Assembly (NCBI GenBank): GCA_002327925.1
Contig: DCVA01000022.1
Location: 1 to 64,000, forward strand
DNA from: Anaerolineales bacterium UBA2200
GTDB taxonomy: Bacteria > Chloroflexota > Anaerolineae > UBA2200
DNA length: 64,000 nucleotides
Reading direction: 5' to 3'
A program made the position numbers and the translations under genes. The notes beneath the pieces were generated by a model. That model was given only the letters and a program-made list of their open reading frames with translations. It searched no databases and was not told the DNA's origin. Positions 16,522-25,412 of this stretch are shown here, in pieces (the first letter of the stretch is position 1; each line of letters starts with the position of its first letter).

Positions 16522-17526
16522 CTACTTGCGATGGCCCAGGGCAAAGCCGATGGCGAAGGACCCGAGGATGGCCAGTAGCCCTGCCAGGAAGAGCGTGAGC
16601 CATTTGCCGGAGGTCAACTGGGTGATCAGAGACACCGGCTCGAGTGTAGGGCAGGGGGTGGCCGGCGCAGGCGCAGTTGGACGGAGGCAGAGCTGGCAGG
16701 TAGGAGCTATAACTGGAACTGCGGTCGGCGGGCATGTAGGGATCGATACGGTCGGTACCGACGTTTCGGTGGGTATTGCTGTGGGGACAGGAGTCTGGGT
16801 TGGCCGCCTGGTTGGAGTCGGCGGAGGAGCGATAACCACCAGGCTGGCATCGTCCAGGTAGACGTTGTTGTCCTGGCTCCGGTAGTCCGGGTAGGCGTAT
16901 ACCATCACCGTAACAGTACTGTTTTTGGCGACAGCTTCCACGCTGAACAGAGTCCAGACGTCGTAGGCGTTCTGCTCGGGTGACCAGATGACATTCTGAC
17001 TGAAGAAGTCAGCCCCGCCGGTGGGGTCGATACCAATGCGGAAATGCATGGGCGACGGATCGCCAGAGGTTGCCTTATCACAGTTGCCCTTGGATTCCAG
17101 GTCGCAAGACCAGGTCATGCCCCAGATCTCGAACCGTAGACGGGATCCAACTGCTACGTTGCTGACTGGCTGGTAAAGGCCTGCCTGGAAGTTGCCAAAA
17201 CTGTGAAAGTACTGCTGCGCAAACTCGCCATTGCGTACGCGGTTGTAGGGAAAATCTCCACGGGTGGCGGCCTTGTACTCAGGGGCCAAGCGGAAACCCT
17301 GAGAAGTCTCTTCAGGTATTCCCTCGATCCACCAGGCAATCCAGGGTGCTGCGATGGCACAGTTCTCTTTGTCCGGGAGAATAGCATAAGGCTGCTCAAA
17401 TCCCGGATTCTGTATGAGGTTCGGTCCCTGAGCCAGAGAGGGTACGGGAGAAACCAGCAATGACGCACGGGCAAGCGCAGTAATGAATAGCAGTGCCGCC
17501 CCAAGAGCGTGGCGATTTGAGGGCAT
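16522..17526 (-). CDS. Secreted, membrane-anchored protein, paralogue of 11113-12396
   Basis: The 334-aa product has a signal peptide (about 1-33, ending SLAQG). A carbohydrate-binding-like domain follows (about 35-235, beginning NLIQNPGFEQP, with the shared sequences FRIGIDPTGG and NVIWSPE). A Pro/Thr/Cys linker and one C-terminal transmembrane helix with a basic tail complete it. The first domain matches its paralogue in motif order (NPGFE, YKPE/APEYK, G.F.Q..F, GIDP.GG, V.WSP). ATG 17526 has GAGAGG 6 nt upstream; an upstream extension of the frame lacks such a site. Probably a surface-displayed ligand-binding or structural protein. Confidence 0.75.
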   Translation of the reverse strand: MPSNRHALGAALLFITALARASLLVSPVPSLAQGPNLIQNPGFEQPYAILPDKENCAIAAPWIAWWIEGIPEETSQGFRLAPEYKAATRGDFPYNRVRNGEFAQQYFHSFGNFQAGLYQPVSNVAVGSRLRFEIWGMTWSCDLESKGNCDKATSGDPSPMHFRIGIDPTGGADFFSQNVIWSPEQNAYDVWTLFSVEAVAKNSTVTVMVYAYPDYRSQDNNVYLDDASLVVIAPPPTPTRRPTQTPVPTAIPTETSVPTVSIPTCPPTAVPVIAPTCQLCLRPTAPAPATPCPTLEPVSLITQLTSGKWLTLFLAGLLAILGSFAIGFALGHRK

Positions 17527-17669
17527 AGACAACCTCTCAATAGGCTCAACGCGAACGTTGGCAATGATATTGCGATCACTGTGCTTTGTCAAGCCCCATG
17601 TCAGTGCTACAATGGCCTGAGCAGTTTGCATGGATTGTCTCCGTTTTTCGCCTGGAGGTTGAGGTACCG

Positions 17670-18791
17670 TTGCGTGTCCTGATGATCTCCAAAGCCTGTG
17701 TGGTGGGCATGTACCAGCTCAAGCTCGAGGAGTTGGCTCGCCTGCCAGCGATGGACCTCGCGGTAGTGGTGCCACCGTACTGGAGGGATGGGCGCAACGT
17801 CTTGCCGCTGGAGCGGGCTCACACCAGCGGATATGAGTTGCGAATGGTGCCCATGGTTCTCAACGGGTCATTCCATCTGCATTTCTATCGCGGGCTGGGC
17901 AGGCTGATGAGCGAGTTCAAGCCAGAGGTAGTGCATATCGATGAGGAGCCCTACAATCTGGTCACCTGGCAGGCGATGCACCTGGCAAGAAGGAACCATG
18001 CGCTGGCCCTCTTCTTCACCTGGCAAAACCTGCATCGTCGCTATCCTTTCCCTTTCTCGACAGTCGAGCGCTACAACCTGGACCATGCGCACTATGCGAT
18101 TGCCGGTAGTTGCGATGCAGAGGTGGTTCTGCGCGCCAAGAGATATGCTGGACCCATCAAGGTCCTGCCGCAATTCGGGGTGGACCCGGGGCTGTTTTCC
18201 CCACGTGATGGCCGTCGAAGCGCGAGTGGCGAGTTTACCATTGGCTATATGGGGCGGCTGGTGGAAGAGAAGGGAGTGCAAATTCTTCTGCAAGCCGTGG
18301 CGGGCCTAACTGGGAACTGGAAATTGCGCGTGATTGGCAGTGGGCCGTATGCTGAGACGCTGCAATCACTGAGTGTCGAACTCCACGTTGACAAACAGGT
18401 GGACTTTTCTGACCATGTGCCGTCGAAGCTCGTGCCATCGGAATTGAGAGGTCTCGATGTGCTGGTCCTGCCATCGCTCACCCGCCGTAACTGGAAAGAG
18501 CAGTTTGGCCGCGTGCTCATCGAGGCGATGGCGAGCGAGGTAGCGGTGGTTGGCTCCAGCTCCGGAGAGATACCCAACTTGGTCGGAAACGCTGGATTGG
18601 TTTTTGCCGAAGGTGACGCTGCCGCTCTGCGCGAGGCACTGCGCGCTTTGATGGAAAATCCGCTCCTGCGCTTAAGACTGGGACGAGAAGGACGCGAGCG
18701 GGTTCTGGGCTGCTACACGCAAGCGCACGTTGCGGCCGAAACCTATTCCGTGTATCAGCAAATGCTGTCCCGTGCTCAGCCATGTGGATAG
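17670..18791 (+). CDS. GT4-family glycosyltransferase (GT-B fold)
   Basis: This 373-aa soluble enzyme begins (M)RVLMISKAC, a classic GT4 N-terminal Rossmann strand. The donor half carries GYMGRLVEEKG and EQFGRVLIEAMASEV, the E-x7-E motif that binds the nucleotide sugar. The TTG at 17670 is chosen because translation then starts exactly at the conserved first beta strand, with GAGG 5 nt upstream. The gene opens a same-strand run with another GT4 and a polyprenyl-phosphate sugar transferase, so it likely extends an exopolysaccharide or surface glycan repeat unit in the cytoplasm. Confidence 0.88.
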   Translation: MRVLMISKACVVGMYQLKLEELARLPAMDLAVVVPPYWRDGRNVLPLERAHTSGYELRMVPMVLNGSFHLHFYRGLGRLMSEFKPEVVHIDEEPYNLVTWQAMHLARRNHALALFFTWQNLHRRYPFPFSTVERYNLDHAHYAIAGSCDAEVVLRAKRYAGPIKVLPQFGVDPGLFSPRDGRRSASGEFTIGYMGRLVEEKGVQILLQAVAGLTGNWKLRVIGSGPYAETLQSLSVELHVDKQVDFSDHVPSKLVPSELRGLDVLVLPSLTRRNWKEQFGRVLIEAMASEVAVVGSSSGEIPNLVGNAGLVFAEGDAAALREALRALMENPLLRLRLGREGRERVLGCYTQAHVAAETYSVYQQMLSRAQPCG

Positions 18792-18831
18792 CGTTTGTGC
18801 ACGGCGGTCACTACCACTATAATCGCCAATC

Positions 18832-20004
18832 GTGATTGCAGAACAGAGGGAGGCTGCAATACCGAGCCGCTCGCGGATTGGCATTAATGCCCACTTGTTA
18901 GGCAGCGGGGAAGGCTATCGCCGGGCTGGCGTTAGTCGTTACATCTCGAATCTGCTTACTCACCTCCAAGAAGCAGATGCCGACGGCGACTATGTGCTCT
19001 TCCTGGCTGCACGCAGTACTCTCTCCTTGCCCCACGATCTCAAATCCTCGCGCCTGCCCACAGATAATCCCGGAATGAGGATTCTCTGGGAGCAGCTGGT
19101 ACTGCCACGCGCCGCGCGAAGTGAGAATCTCTCACTGCTGCATTCGCCGGTGAACATTCAACCTGTGGCTCTCCCCTGCAAGGGGGTAGTCACGGTTATG
19201 GATTTGAGCTTCCTGGCCTACCCCGAGAGTTTCAAGCGCCCGCAGCGGTTCTACCAGACCACCTTCACCCGCCTGAGCGCAAGACATGCCACACGACTGA
19301 TAGCCATCTCACTACAGACAGCGCGAGACCTGATTCGTAGGTTTCAGGTTCCTGCGAACAAAATCACCGTGATCTATCCGGGAGTGGACAGCAGATTCAG
19401 GCCCTTGGCGGAAGGCCCTGAGCTGAACCAGTTCCGGCGAAAGCTTGGTCTGCCTGATCGTTTCATTCTGTGCGTTGGTACTCTGGAACCCAGAAAGAAC
19501 TTGGTCATGCTGCTGCGCGCATACAACCAGTTCAAGAGGCAAACCAGAACCGATCACAAACTGGTGCTCGCGGGTGGTAAGGGGTGGCTCGATCAGCCGA
19601 TCCAACGAACAATCTCTGAGCTTGGCCTGGATTCGGATGTGTTGCTGCCCGGCTTTGTGGCCGAAAACGAACTGCCGTTGTGGTATAATAGCGCTGATGC
19701 ATTTGTCTATCCCTCACTGTATGAGGGTTTCGGTCTGCCTGCCCTTGAGGCTATGGCTTGCGGTAGACCAGTGTTAGTGGCCAATACGTCCTCGCTTCCC
19801 GAGGTAGTCGGTGAGGCAGGCATTCTCTTGAACCCGGATTCCCCTGAAGTCTGGGCGGAGGCTCTCATGCGGATTTGCAGCGATGGGAATTTGCGATCCG
19901 ACCTCAGTTCACGAGCCCTGGCCCGAGCGCAGCTCTTCTCTTGGTCTAAAATGGCTCGCGAGACTGTGCTAGTCTATCACGAAGCGCTCTCTGGAGGCAC
20001 GTGA
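18832..20004 (+). CDS. GT4-family glycosyltransferase, mannosyltransferase-like
   Basis: This 390-aa protein has N-terminal acceptor-domain motifs (GINAHLL...GVSRYISNLL) and donor-domain signatures (VGTLEPRKN, EGFGLPALEAMACG). These are typical of the WbaZ/MtfB-like GT4 subgroup, often mannosyl- or rhamnosyltransferases. The sugar specificity is not readable. It starts at GTG, and its TGA lies 1 bp before the GTG of the next gene, indicating an operon with the phosphotransferase. Confidence 0.88.
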   Translation: MIAEQREAAIPSRSRIGINAHLLGSGEGYRRAGVSRYISNLLTHLQEADADGDYVLFLAARSTLSLPHDLKSSRLPTDNPGMRILWEQLVLPRAARSENLSLLHSPVNIQPVALPCKGVVTVMDLSFLAYPESFKRPQRFYQTTFTRLSARHATRLIAISLQTARDLIRRFQVPANKITVIYPGVDSRFRPLAEGPELNQFRRKLGLPDRFILCVGTLEPRKNLVMLLRAYNQFKRQTRTDHKLVLAGGKGWLDQPIQRTISELGLDSDVLLPGFVAENELPLWYNSADAFVYPSLYEGFGLPALEAMACGRPVLVANTSSLPEVVGEAGILLNPDSPEVWAEALMRICSDGNLRSDLSSRALARAQLFSWSKMARETVLVYHEALSGGT

Positions 20005-20005
20005 G

Positions 20006-21433
20006 GTGTCGTTAAGAAAAGGGCAATGGACAATTGTGCTCAGGGTTGCCATTGACCTGCTCCTGATCAACCTGGGTTTTCTCATCGCCTACTGGGCACG
20101 CTACGAATGGCAGTGGTTCAGACCGGTTGATGAGGCGTTTCTGGTCCCCTATCGGATGTACATTCCCTACTCGTTGGCCTTCACCGTCATCATGCTCGTG
20201 GTCTACTGGGCGGAGGGCCTGTACGGCCCGAAGCGTAAGCGTTCGGCATTCTATGAAGCGTACATCATCCTCCGTGGGGCCATTACGGGTGTGGCGGCCC
20301 TCTATGTCCTGTCCCTTGTGTATCGAGCCGTGCTGCTGTCGCGCTTGATTCCAGCCTATGCCGGATTGGCAGTAGTGGGATTGCTGATGGGAGAGCGGGC
20401 GGTAGGACGGGCAATCCAGAGCAGGCGGCGCAGACGCGGGATCGGCGTACAGCGCGTGCTCATCGTCGGTGCAGGCGAAGTGGGGCGTATGGTTATGCGC
20501 AACGTGGCTGCTCAGCCTGAGCTTGGATATCAAGTTGTGGGCTTTGTGGATGACAAGCCAGAGCGGGGAAACAGGGACCTTGGACGCTTCAAAGGGCTGG
20601 GCAGTACGGATCAAATCGCGGAGCTTGTCCAGAGGCATGGTGTGGACACGGTGATCATTGCGTTGCCCTGGCTGGCTCATCGCAAGATCCTGGGCATTGT
20701 GCGCCAGTGCGAGCATCTGAAAGTGCCCGTTCGGATTGTACCTGATCTCTTCCAGATGAGCCTGAGCCAGGTTGACATCGATGACCTCAACGGCATCCCT
20801 CTGATCGGAACCAAGTCACCCGTGATCAGGGGCTGGAACCTGGCCGTAAAGCGGGCACTCGATGCATTGTCCTCTGCTCTGGCTCTGGTGATTCTGTCCC
20901 CCTTGTTAGCGCTGATCGCGCTCCTGATCAAGGCCGATTCGCCCGGGCCTGTGGTATTCAGGCAAGAGCGTATCGGACGCGAAGCAAAACCCTTCACGGT
21001 GTTCAAGTTCCGAACCATGCGGCATGGTGCAGAAGATGAACAAGAGGCGCTGAAGGAGCTGAACGAGGCCAGAGGACCAATGTTCAAGATCAAGGAGGAT
21101 CCCCGCTGCACGCCACTCGGGCGGTTCCTGCGTCGAAGCAGCTTGGACGAATTACCCCAGCTCTACAATGTGCTCCGTGGGGAGATGAGCATCGTGGGTC
21201 CAAGACCCCCGCTGCCGAGTGAGGTCAAACAGTACCAGGAGTGGCACAAACGACGATTGGAAACCTGGCCGGGGATGACCGGCCTATGGCAGGTCAGTGG
21301 CCGTAGCGACCTGAGCTTCGATGACATGGTCCTCCTGGATATCTACTACATAGAGAACTGGTCCCTGCTCAATGATCTGCGAATTGCTCTGAAGACCGTG
21401 CCTGCCGCGCTCTTGGGGCGAGGGGCCTACTAG
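20006..21433 (+). CDS. Polyprenyl-phosphate glycosyl-1-phosphate transferase (WcaJ-like)
   Basis: This enzyme begins repeat-unit assembly by moving a hexose-1-phosphate from UDP- or GDP-sugar to undecaprenyl phosphate. The 475-aa protein has four or five N-terminal helices, a central Rossmann-like CoA-binding-type domain (RVLIVGAGEVGRMV), another helix near 285-305, and the C-terminal catalytic domain. That domain has the signatures FRQERIGR, KFRTMR, RRSSLDELPQLYNVL and GPRPPLPSEV. It starts at GTG 20006 with GGAGG 8 nt upstream. It is coupled to the GT4 genes before it, and its TAG overlaps the GTG of the next gene by 1 bp. Confidence 0.92.
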   Translation: MSLRKGQWTIVLRVAIDLLLINLGFLIAYWARYEWQWFRPVDEAFLVPYRMYIPYSLAFTVIMLVVYWAEGLYGPKRKRSAFYEAYIILRGAITGVAALYVLSLVYRAVLLSRLIPAYAGLAVVGLLMGERAVGRAIQSRRRRRGIGVQRVLIVGAGEVGRMVMRNVAAQPELGYQVVGFVDDKPERGNRDLGRFKGLGSTDQIAELVQRHGVDTVIIALPWLAHRKILGIVRQCEHLKVPVRIVPDLFQMSLSQVDIDDLNGIPLIGTKSPVIRGWNLAVKRALDALSSALALVILSPLLALIALLIKADSPGPVVFRQERIGREAKPFTVFKFRTMRHGAEDEQEALKELNEARGPMFKIKEDPRCTPLGRFLRRSSLDELPQLYNVLRGEMSIVGPRPPLPSEVKQYQEWHKRRLETWPGMTGLWQVSGRSDLSFDDMVLLDIYYIENWSLLNDLRIALKTVPAALLGRGAY

Positions 21434-22629
21434 TGAACGTGAAACCCTCATCTCTGCGCCAAGTAGAGTTGGTGAGCTTTGCCCAGGAGCTGATTCGTCT
21501 GCCCAGTCTCTCGGGCCAGGAAGGAAATGTGGCGGAGTGCCTCTCTGACGAGATGAGGAGAGTTGGCTTTGCGGATGTCCGCACCGACCGGATGGGAAAT
21601 GTCATTGGCCGCATCGGCAGCGGCGCGGGGCCCATCGTCATGCTGGAAGGTCACATGGACACTGTGTCCTGTGGGGATACGACTCGCTGGCGATTTCCCC
21701 CTTTCGAGGCCGCGGTGGCCGATGGTGTCCTGTACGGTCTCGGGGCAGCGGACATGAAGGGAGCGCTGGCATCGATGGTCTATGGTGCCAGGGCTGTGCT
21801 GGATGGCGGTGCTGACCTGCATGGTACCCTGTACGTGGCAGGTGTGGTGCAGGAGGAACCATGTGAAGGTGCGGCCATCGGGCAATTGCTGAGCACGGAG
21901 GGCATTCGCCCCGATGTTGTTCTGATAGGTGAATCCACTGGCTTGCAGATCGCCAGAGGGCAGCGAGGTCGGTTGGAGTTGAAGATTACGAGCAAGGGCA
22001 CCTCCTGTCACGCATCGGCGCCTGCGAGGGGCAAGAACGCGATCTACGAGGCGGCCCGCATTGTGGTCTCCATAGAGCTACTGGCACCTCAGATGGCTAG
22101 CGACCCGTTTCTGGGCAAAGCCAGCATCGCGGTGACGGAGATTTCCTCCTCGACAATCAGCCGCAACGCGGTTCCTGAGAGCTGTGTGCTGATCGTGGAC
22201 CGTCGACTGACAGGGGGTGAGACCGAAGCGGGAGCCGTCGCGGAGATAAGGAGTATGATCAACCGGGATGGCGTGGATGCTTCCGTGGGGGTTACGGAGT
22301 ATTCCGGGCGGACCTACACGGGCTACGAGTACCAGGCTCATCAGTACTTTCCTTGCTGGACCACGCCCGAAGACGACAAGTGGATAAGACTGCTTTCCTC
22401 GGCTACCAGCCATGAGCTGGGTTATCGACCCAAAATGGGGCGGTGGGAGTTCTCTACGGATGGAGTGTATACAGCCGGTGTGGCGGGCATCCCCACCGTC
22501 GGGTTTGGCCCGGGTGAAGAGAGATACACTCATACGCCGGAAGAACAGGTGAGCGTTGCGAACCTGATCGATGCAGCACGCGTGTACGCTCGATTTGCGA
22601 CTGAGGCACTGACGCGTGCGCAGGACTAG
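21433..22629 (+). CDS. M20-family metallo-hydrolase, YgeY-like
   Basis: This 398-aa protein has the M20 di-zinc scaffold: LEGHMDTV (first His), GLGAADMKG (bridging Asp), VVQEEPCEG (catalytic and metal Glu) and a C-terminal TxVGFGPG/THTPEE segment. The pattern is closest to the YgeY/acetylornithine deacetylase-like subgroup that is linked to YgeW carbamoyltransferase in purine- and nitrogen-metabolism clusters. The YgeW-like gene two positions downstream supports that. The substrate is likely an N-acyl or carbamoyl amino acid, but it is unproven. The start codon overlaps the previous stop by 1 bp. Confidence 0.82.
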   Translation: MNVKPSSLRQVELVSFAQELIRLPSLSGQEGNVAECLSDEMRRVGFADVRTDRMGNVIGRIGSGAGPIVMLEGHMDTVSCGDTTRWRFPPFEAAVADGVLYGLGAADMKGALASMVYGARAVLDGGADLHGTLYVAGVVQEEPCEGAAIGQLLSTEGIRPDVVLIGESTGLQIARGQRGRLELKITSKGTSCHASAPARGKNAIYEAARIVVSIELLAPQMASDPFLGKASIAVTEISSSTISRNAVPESCVLIVDRRLTGGETEAGAVAEIRSMINRDGVDASVGVTEYSGRTYTGYEYQAHQYFPCWTTPEDDKWIRLLSSATSHELGYRPKMGRWEFSTDGVYTAGVAGIPTVGFGPGEERYTHTPEEQVSVANLIDAARVYARFATEALTRAQD

Positions 22630-22718
22630 CTTTGATGGAGTGAAAGACCGACAGGTAAGGAGAGACCGATGTCGAAGATAGCCGCAAGACAGGAACGTAC
22701 CTGTACCCAGTCCCGGCA

Positions 22719-23225
22719 GTGATGGTTACGTGCGGCCCGTTTCAGAAGCCGAACATTGTCACTCTGGCCTGGGCAGGCACTGTGTCCTCAGATCCACCGA
22801 TGATCGGAATCAGCATTCGCCCGTCACGGCTGTCGTGTGATCTCGTGAAGCAACAGCTCGAGTTTGCCGTCAACTTGCCGACAGTGGATCTCGTGCGTGT
22901 GACGGACTACTGTGGTACGGTATCAGGACGAAAGGTAGACAAGTTCGCCGCAACAGGGCTCACAGCGGTGCGAGCACAGGCCATCGACACAGCCCTGATT
23001 GACGAGTGTCCCGTGAACATAGAGTGCAAGGTAACTCAGATTGTGCCTCTGGGTTCTCACGACTTGTTCCTTGCGAAGGTAGTTGCCGTTCAGGTAGATG
23101 AGACCCTGCTCAATGAGCAGGGAGATCTCGACCTCTCCAGGGCGGAGCTGGTTGCCTATTCCGGGGCACGCTACTGGAGCCTGGGGCGCCTGCTCGGAAC
23201 ACATGGGTTCAGCTCGAAAAGCTAG
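22719..23225 (+). CDS. Flavin-reductase-like FMN-binding protein, apparent 5' frameshift
   Basis: The readable frame gives a split-barrel flavin reductase-like domain (VTCG...PNIVTLAWAGTVSSDPPMIGISIRPSR; FAVNLP; VGLSG-like DYCGTVSGRKVDKF). Upstream of GTG 22719 there is no ribosome-binding site. The same frame continues back to about 22683 and encodes RKTGTYLYPVPA, the N-terminus typical of this family. An ATG at 22669 with GGAGAG 5 nt upstream encodes MSKIA in the neighbouring frame. A single missing base near 22680-22686 would join them. So the gene likely starts at 22669, and either it is broken or the sequence has an error. It sits between the YgeY-like and YgeW-like genes. Confidence 0.7.
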   Translation: MMVTCGPFQKPNIVTLAWAGTVSSDPPMIGISIRPSRLSCDLVKQQLEFAVNLPTVDLVRVTDYCGTVSGRKVDKFAATGLTAVRAQAIDTALIDECPVNIECKVTQIVPLGSHDLFLAKVVAVQVDETLLNEQGDLDLSRAELVAYSGARYWSLGRLLGTHGFSSKS

Positions 23226-23302
23226 GCAGACGAGGTTTCAATGGTAGCTACGCGGCCGACCACGATACAAGAGTTGCTCATTCTCGACTGCAAGGAGGAA
23301 AT

Positions 23303-24343
23303 GTGAATCTGTACGGAAGAGATCTGATTACCACGCAGGAATGGTCGCGCAACGAGCTGGAGACTACCCTGGACCTGGCAGCTAGAATGAAACGGGACCG
23401 CTTTGCGGACAATTTCACAAACATACTGCAGAACAAGACCTTCTTCATGTTCTTCTACAACCCATCGGTACGCACGCGCCAGTCCTTTGAGTGTGCCGCC
23501 ACGGAACTGGGCGGGCATGCACAGTTTTTGGAGCCCAAATCCATGCGACTCAAGACGGCAACCAGCGCCGGAGAGACGGTGGAAGACGCGGCCAAAGTGA
23601 TGAGCCGCTACGCTGCAGGCCTGGGTATTCGCATTCTGGAGGATCAGGTTTCGGCCTATGGGGAGGGAGACAATCTCCTGAGGGAGTATGCTCACTGGAG
23701 CGACATCCCGATTGTGTCCATGGCACACGACAAGTACCACCCCTGCCAAGGGCTCGCAGATGTCATGGGCTGGAGTGAGTGGTATGGCAGAGGGCCAGGC
23801 AAAGGCGTAGACCCGGTAGTGCTTCAGGGGAAGAAGCTACTGGTCGCGTGGGGCCATGGAGCCCTGGCGCGGTCCTGGTGCAGTGTCCAGGAAGCGATGC
23901 TCATTGGCAGTCGCCTGGGAATGGACGTTACGCTGGCCTATCCGGAGGGCTATGACTTGGATCCGGCGGTGGTGGAATGGACCAAGCAGAACTGTGCCGA
24001 GAACAATCGGGAATTCGGCATTACTCACGATCCGAGGGAAGGCTATCACGGTGCGCACGTCGTCTACTCGCGCCACTGGATGAGCCCACAGGCTTATCAG
24101 AATGGTGAGTTCCTGAAGAAGCAGGAAATTGAGAAAGCACTCCACTATCCCGACTGGATCTGTGATGGCGAGAAGATGAAGTTGTCCGACAACGGCATCT
24201 TCACCCACCCAATGCCCATCGACCGGGGCCATGAAGTGACGGATGAGGTAGCTTCTGGTTCACGTTCCTGCATCTACGACGTGGCCGAGAATCGCCTGCA
24301 CGTGCAGAAAGCGATTATGGCCCTGACGATGGCTGGCCGCTAG
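23303..24343 (+). CDS. ygeW: YgeW-like knotted carbamoyltransferase
   Basis: This 346-aa member of the aspartate/ornithine carbamoyltransferase superfamily has the carbamoyl-phosphate loop NPSVRTRQSFE, the HPCQGLAD motif, and GHEVTDEV near the C-terminus. The length and motifs fit the YgeW branch, knotted transcarbamylases whose natural amino substrate is unsettled. An N-acetylornithine-type enzyme is the alternative. The GTG start follows a strong AAGGAGG. Neighbouring M20 hydrolase and flavin-reductase genes point to catabolism or salvage of a nitrogen compound rather than arginine synthesis. Confidence 0.82.
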   Translation: MNLYGRDLITTQEWSRNELETTLDLAARMKRDRFADNFTNILQNKTFFMFFYNPSVRTRQSFECAATELGGHAQFLEPKSMRLKTATSAGETVEDAAKVMSRYAAGLGIRILEDQVSAYGEGDNLLREYAHWSDIPIVSMAHDKYHPCQGLADVMGWSEWYGRGPGKGVDPVVLQGKKLLVAWGHGALARSWCSVQEAMLIGSRLGMDVTLAYPEGYDLDPAVVEWTKQNCAENNREFGITHDPREGYHGAHVVYSRHWMSPQAYQNGEFLKKQEIEKALHYPDWICDGEKMKLSDNGIFTHPMPIDRGHEVTDEVASGSRSCIYDVAENRLHVQKAIMALTMAGR

Positions 24344-24347
24344 ACCG

Positions 24348-25298
24348 TTATATCGATAGCTGCAGCGGGGCATCCTTTGGAGCGTACGTCGGTCGCAAAG
24401 TGCGGATGACCCGCAAAGACTCCAGGGCCTCCTCCGCAGTGAGCTCAAAGATCAGCGGACCCTCGAATCCCTGCTCAGCCAGTCGGTCAAGAAGATCAGC
24501 AGTTGGCACATCACCCTTCCCCAGGGCAAGATGGTCCGCCGCCTGCGTCTGTCCACCCGCCATTCGGCAATAGGCATCGTGTAGATGAACCTCCGCCAGA
24601 CGTGATCCGATCTGTCTCAACGCATCGAACAGACTGGTCCCACTGGTGTAGCCAGCCAAAACGTGGCCAACGTCAAGACAGACGGAGAGGTCGAAATCCC
24701 GGGCCAGACCCAGTGTAAGGTCAAAAGGAAAGTCAATGGTTTCCACAGCGACCTGGCGTGGCTTCAACCCGGTGCGGCTAAGGAATTCTGCAATGCTGCG
24801 CTGAGCCTGCACCACGAACAACTGCAGGACAAGCGGTTCTACGCCCTGCAATGCCTTCATGCGTGAGAACTCGGAGGCGAGGGCGCCGGTTGCGTGCAGG
24901 ACAAACACATCTGGCTGCAGAGGAGCCAGGCGGAGGGCTGCGTCTACCAGCACATCGACAGAACTCTGTCGGATAGCTTCCACAGGAGCAGATGGTTCCA
25001 GCGACCAGAGAGGAAGGTGAACCGTGTAAGTGAGGTTCAGCTCTTCCTGGAGCAAATGTAGGCGCTCAATGGCTGGCAGGTTGTAACTGTGGGGAAAGAA
25101 GATGTCGATGTCCTGGTTGAGTTCTATGGTACGGAAGCCCAGCCTGGCTACGGCTGCGACTTGTGCTGCCACGTCTGCTGTGAGCAATGACGAGGCCGCG
25201 CGGACAGCTGCCTCTCCCCCTTGTTGACGGGCTGCCAGTAGCGGCCGGGCATCGTGCTTCATTACCGGTATCTGCATCTGCTGGATTCCAAAGCGCAT
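24348..25298 (-). CDS. Sugar-phosphate isomerase/epimerase-like TIM-barrel protein
   Basis: This 316-aa protein has the AP-endonuclease-2/xylose-isomerase-like fold. Visible metal-ligand-type residues include YTVHLP (His), VAVETIDF (Glu), CLDVGHVL (Asp-x-x-His), EVHLHDAY (His-x-His-Asp) and a late LIFELT (Glu). The reaction is not identifiable from sequence. The second ATG (25298) is best spaced from GGAGGT; the tandem ATG at 25301 is possible. It is convergent with the YgeW-like gene, only 4 bp away, and divergent from the dGTPase gene. Confidence 0.78.
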   Translation of the reverse strand: MRFGIQQMQIPVMKHDARPLLAARQQGGEAAVRAASSLLTADVAAQVAAVARLGFRTIELNQDIDIFFPHSYNLPAIERLHLLQEELNLTYTVHLPLWSLEPSAPVEAIRQSSVDVLVDAALRLAPLQPDVFVLHATGALASEFSRMKALQGVEPLVLQLFVVQAQRSIAEFLSRTGLKPRQVAVETIDFPFDLTLGLARDFDLSVCLDVGHVLAGYTSGTSLFDALRQIGSRLAEVHLHDAYCRMAGGQTQAADHLALGKGDVPTADLLDRLAEQGFEGPLIFELTAEEALESLRVIRTLRPTYAPKDAPLQLSI

Positions 25299-25412
25299 CA
25301 TCTCACCTCCATAGCTGAGTATATCCCCGGGTGTCGTGCAATCCAAGGATAGGCACTATAATTAGGGACATGGTGGGGTGTTTGCCGTCAGGAGAAGCCG
25401 AGGGAGGCAGTC

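Noticed and set aside
23303..24343. Calling the carbamoyltransferase argF (ornithine)
   Set aside because: Motifs and the M20 neighbour fit the YgeW branch better; no arginine-biosynthesis genes are adjacent.
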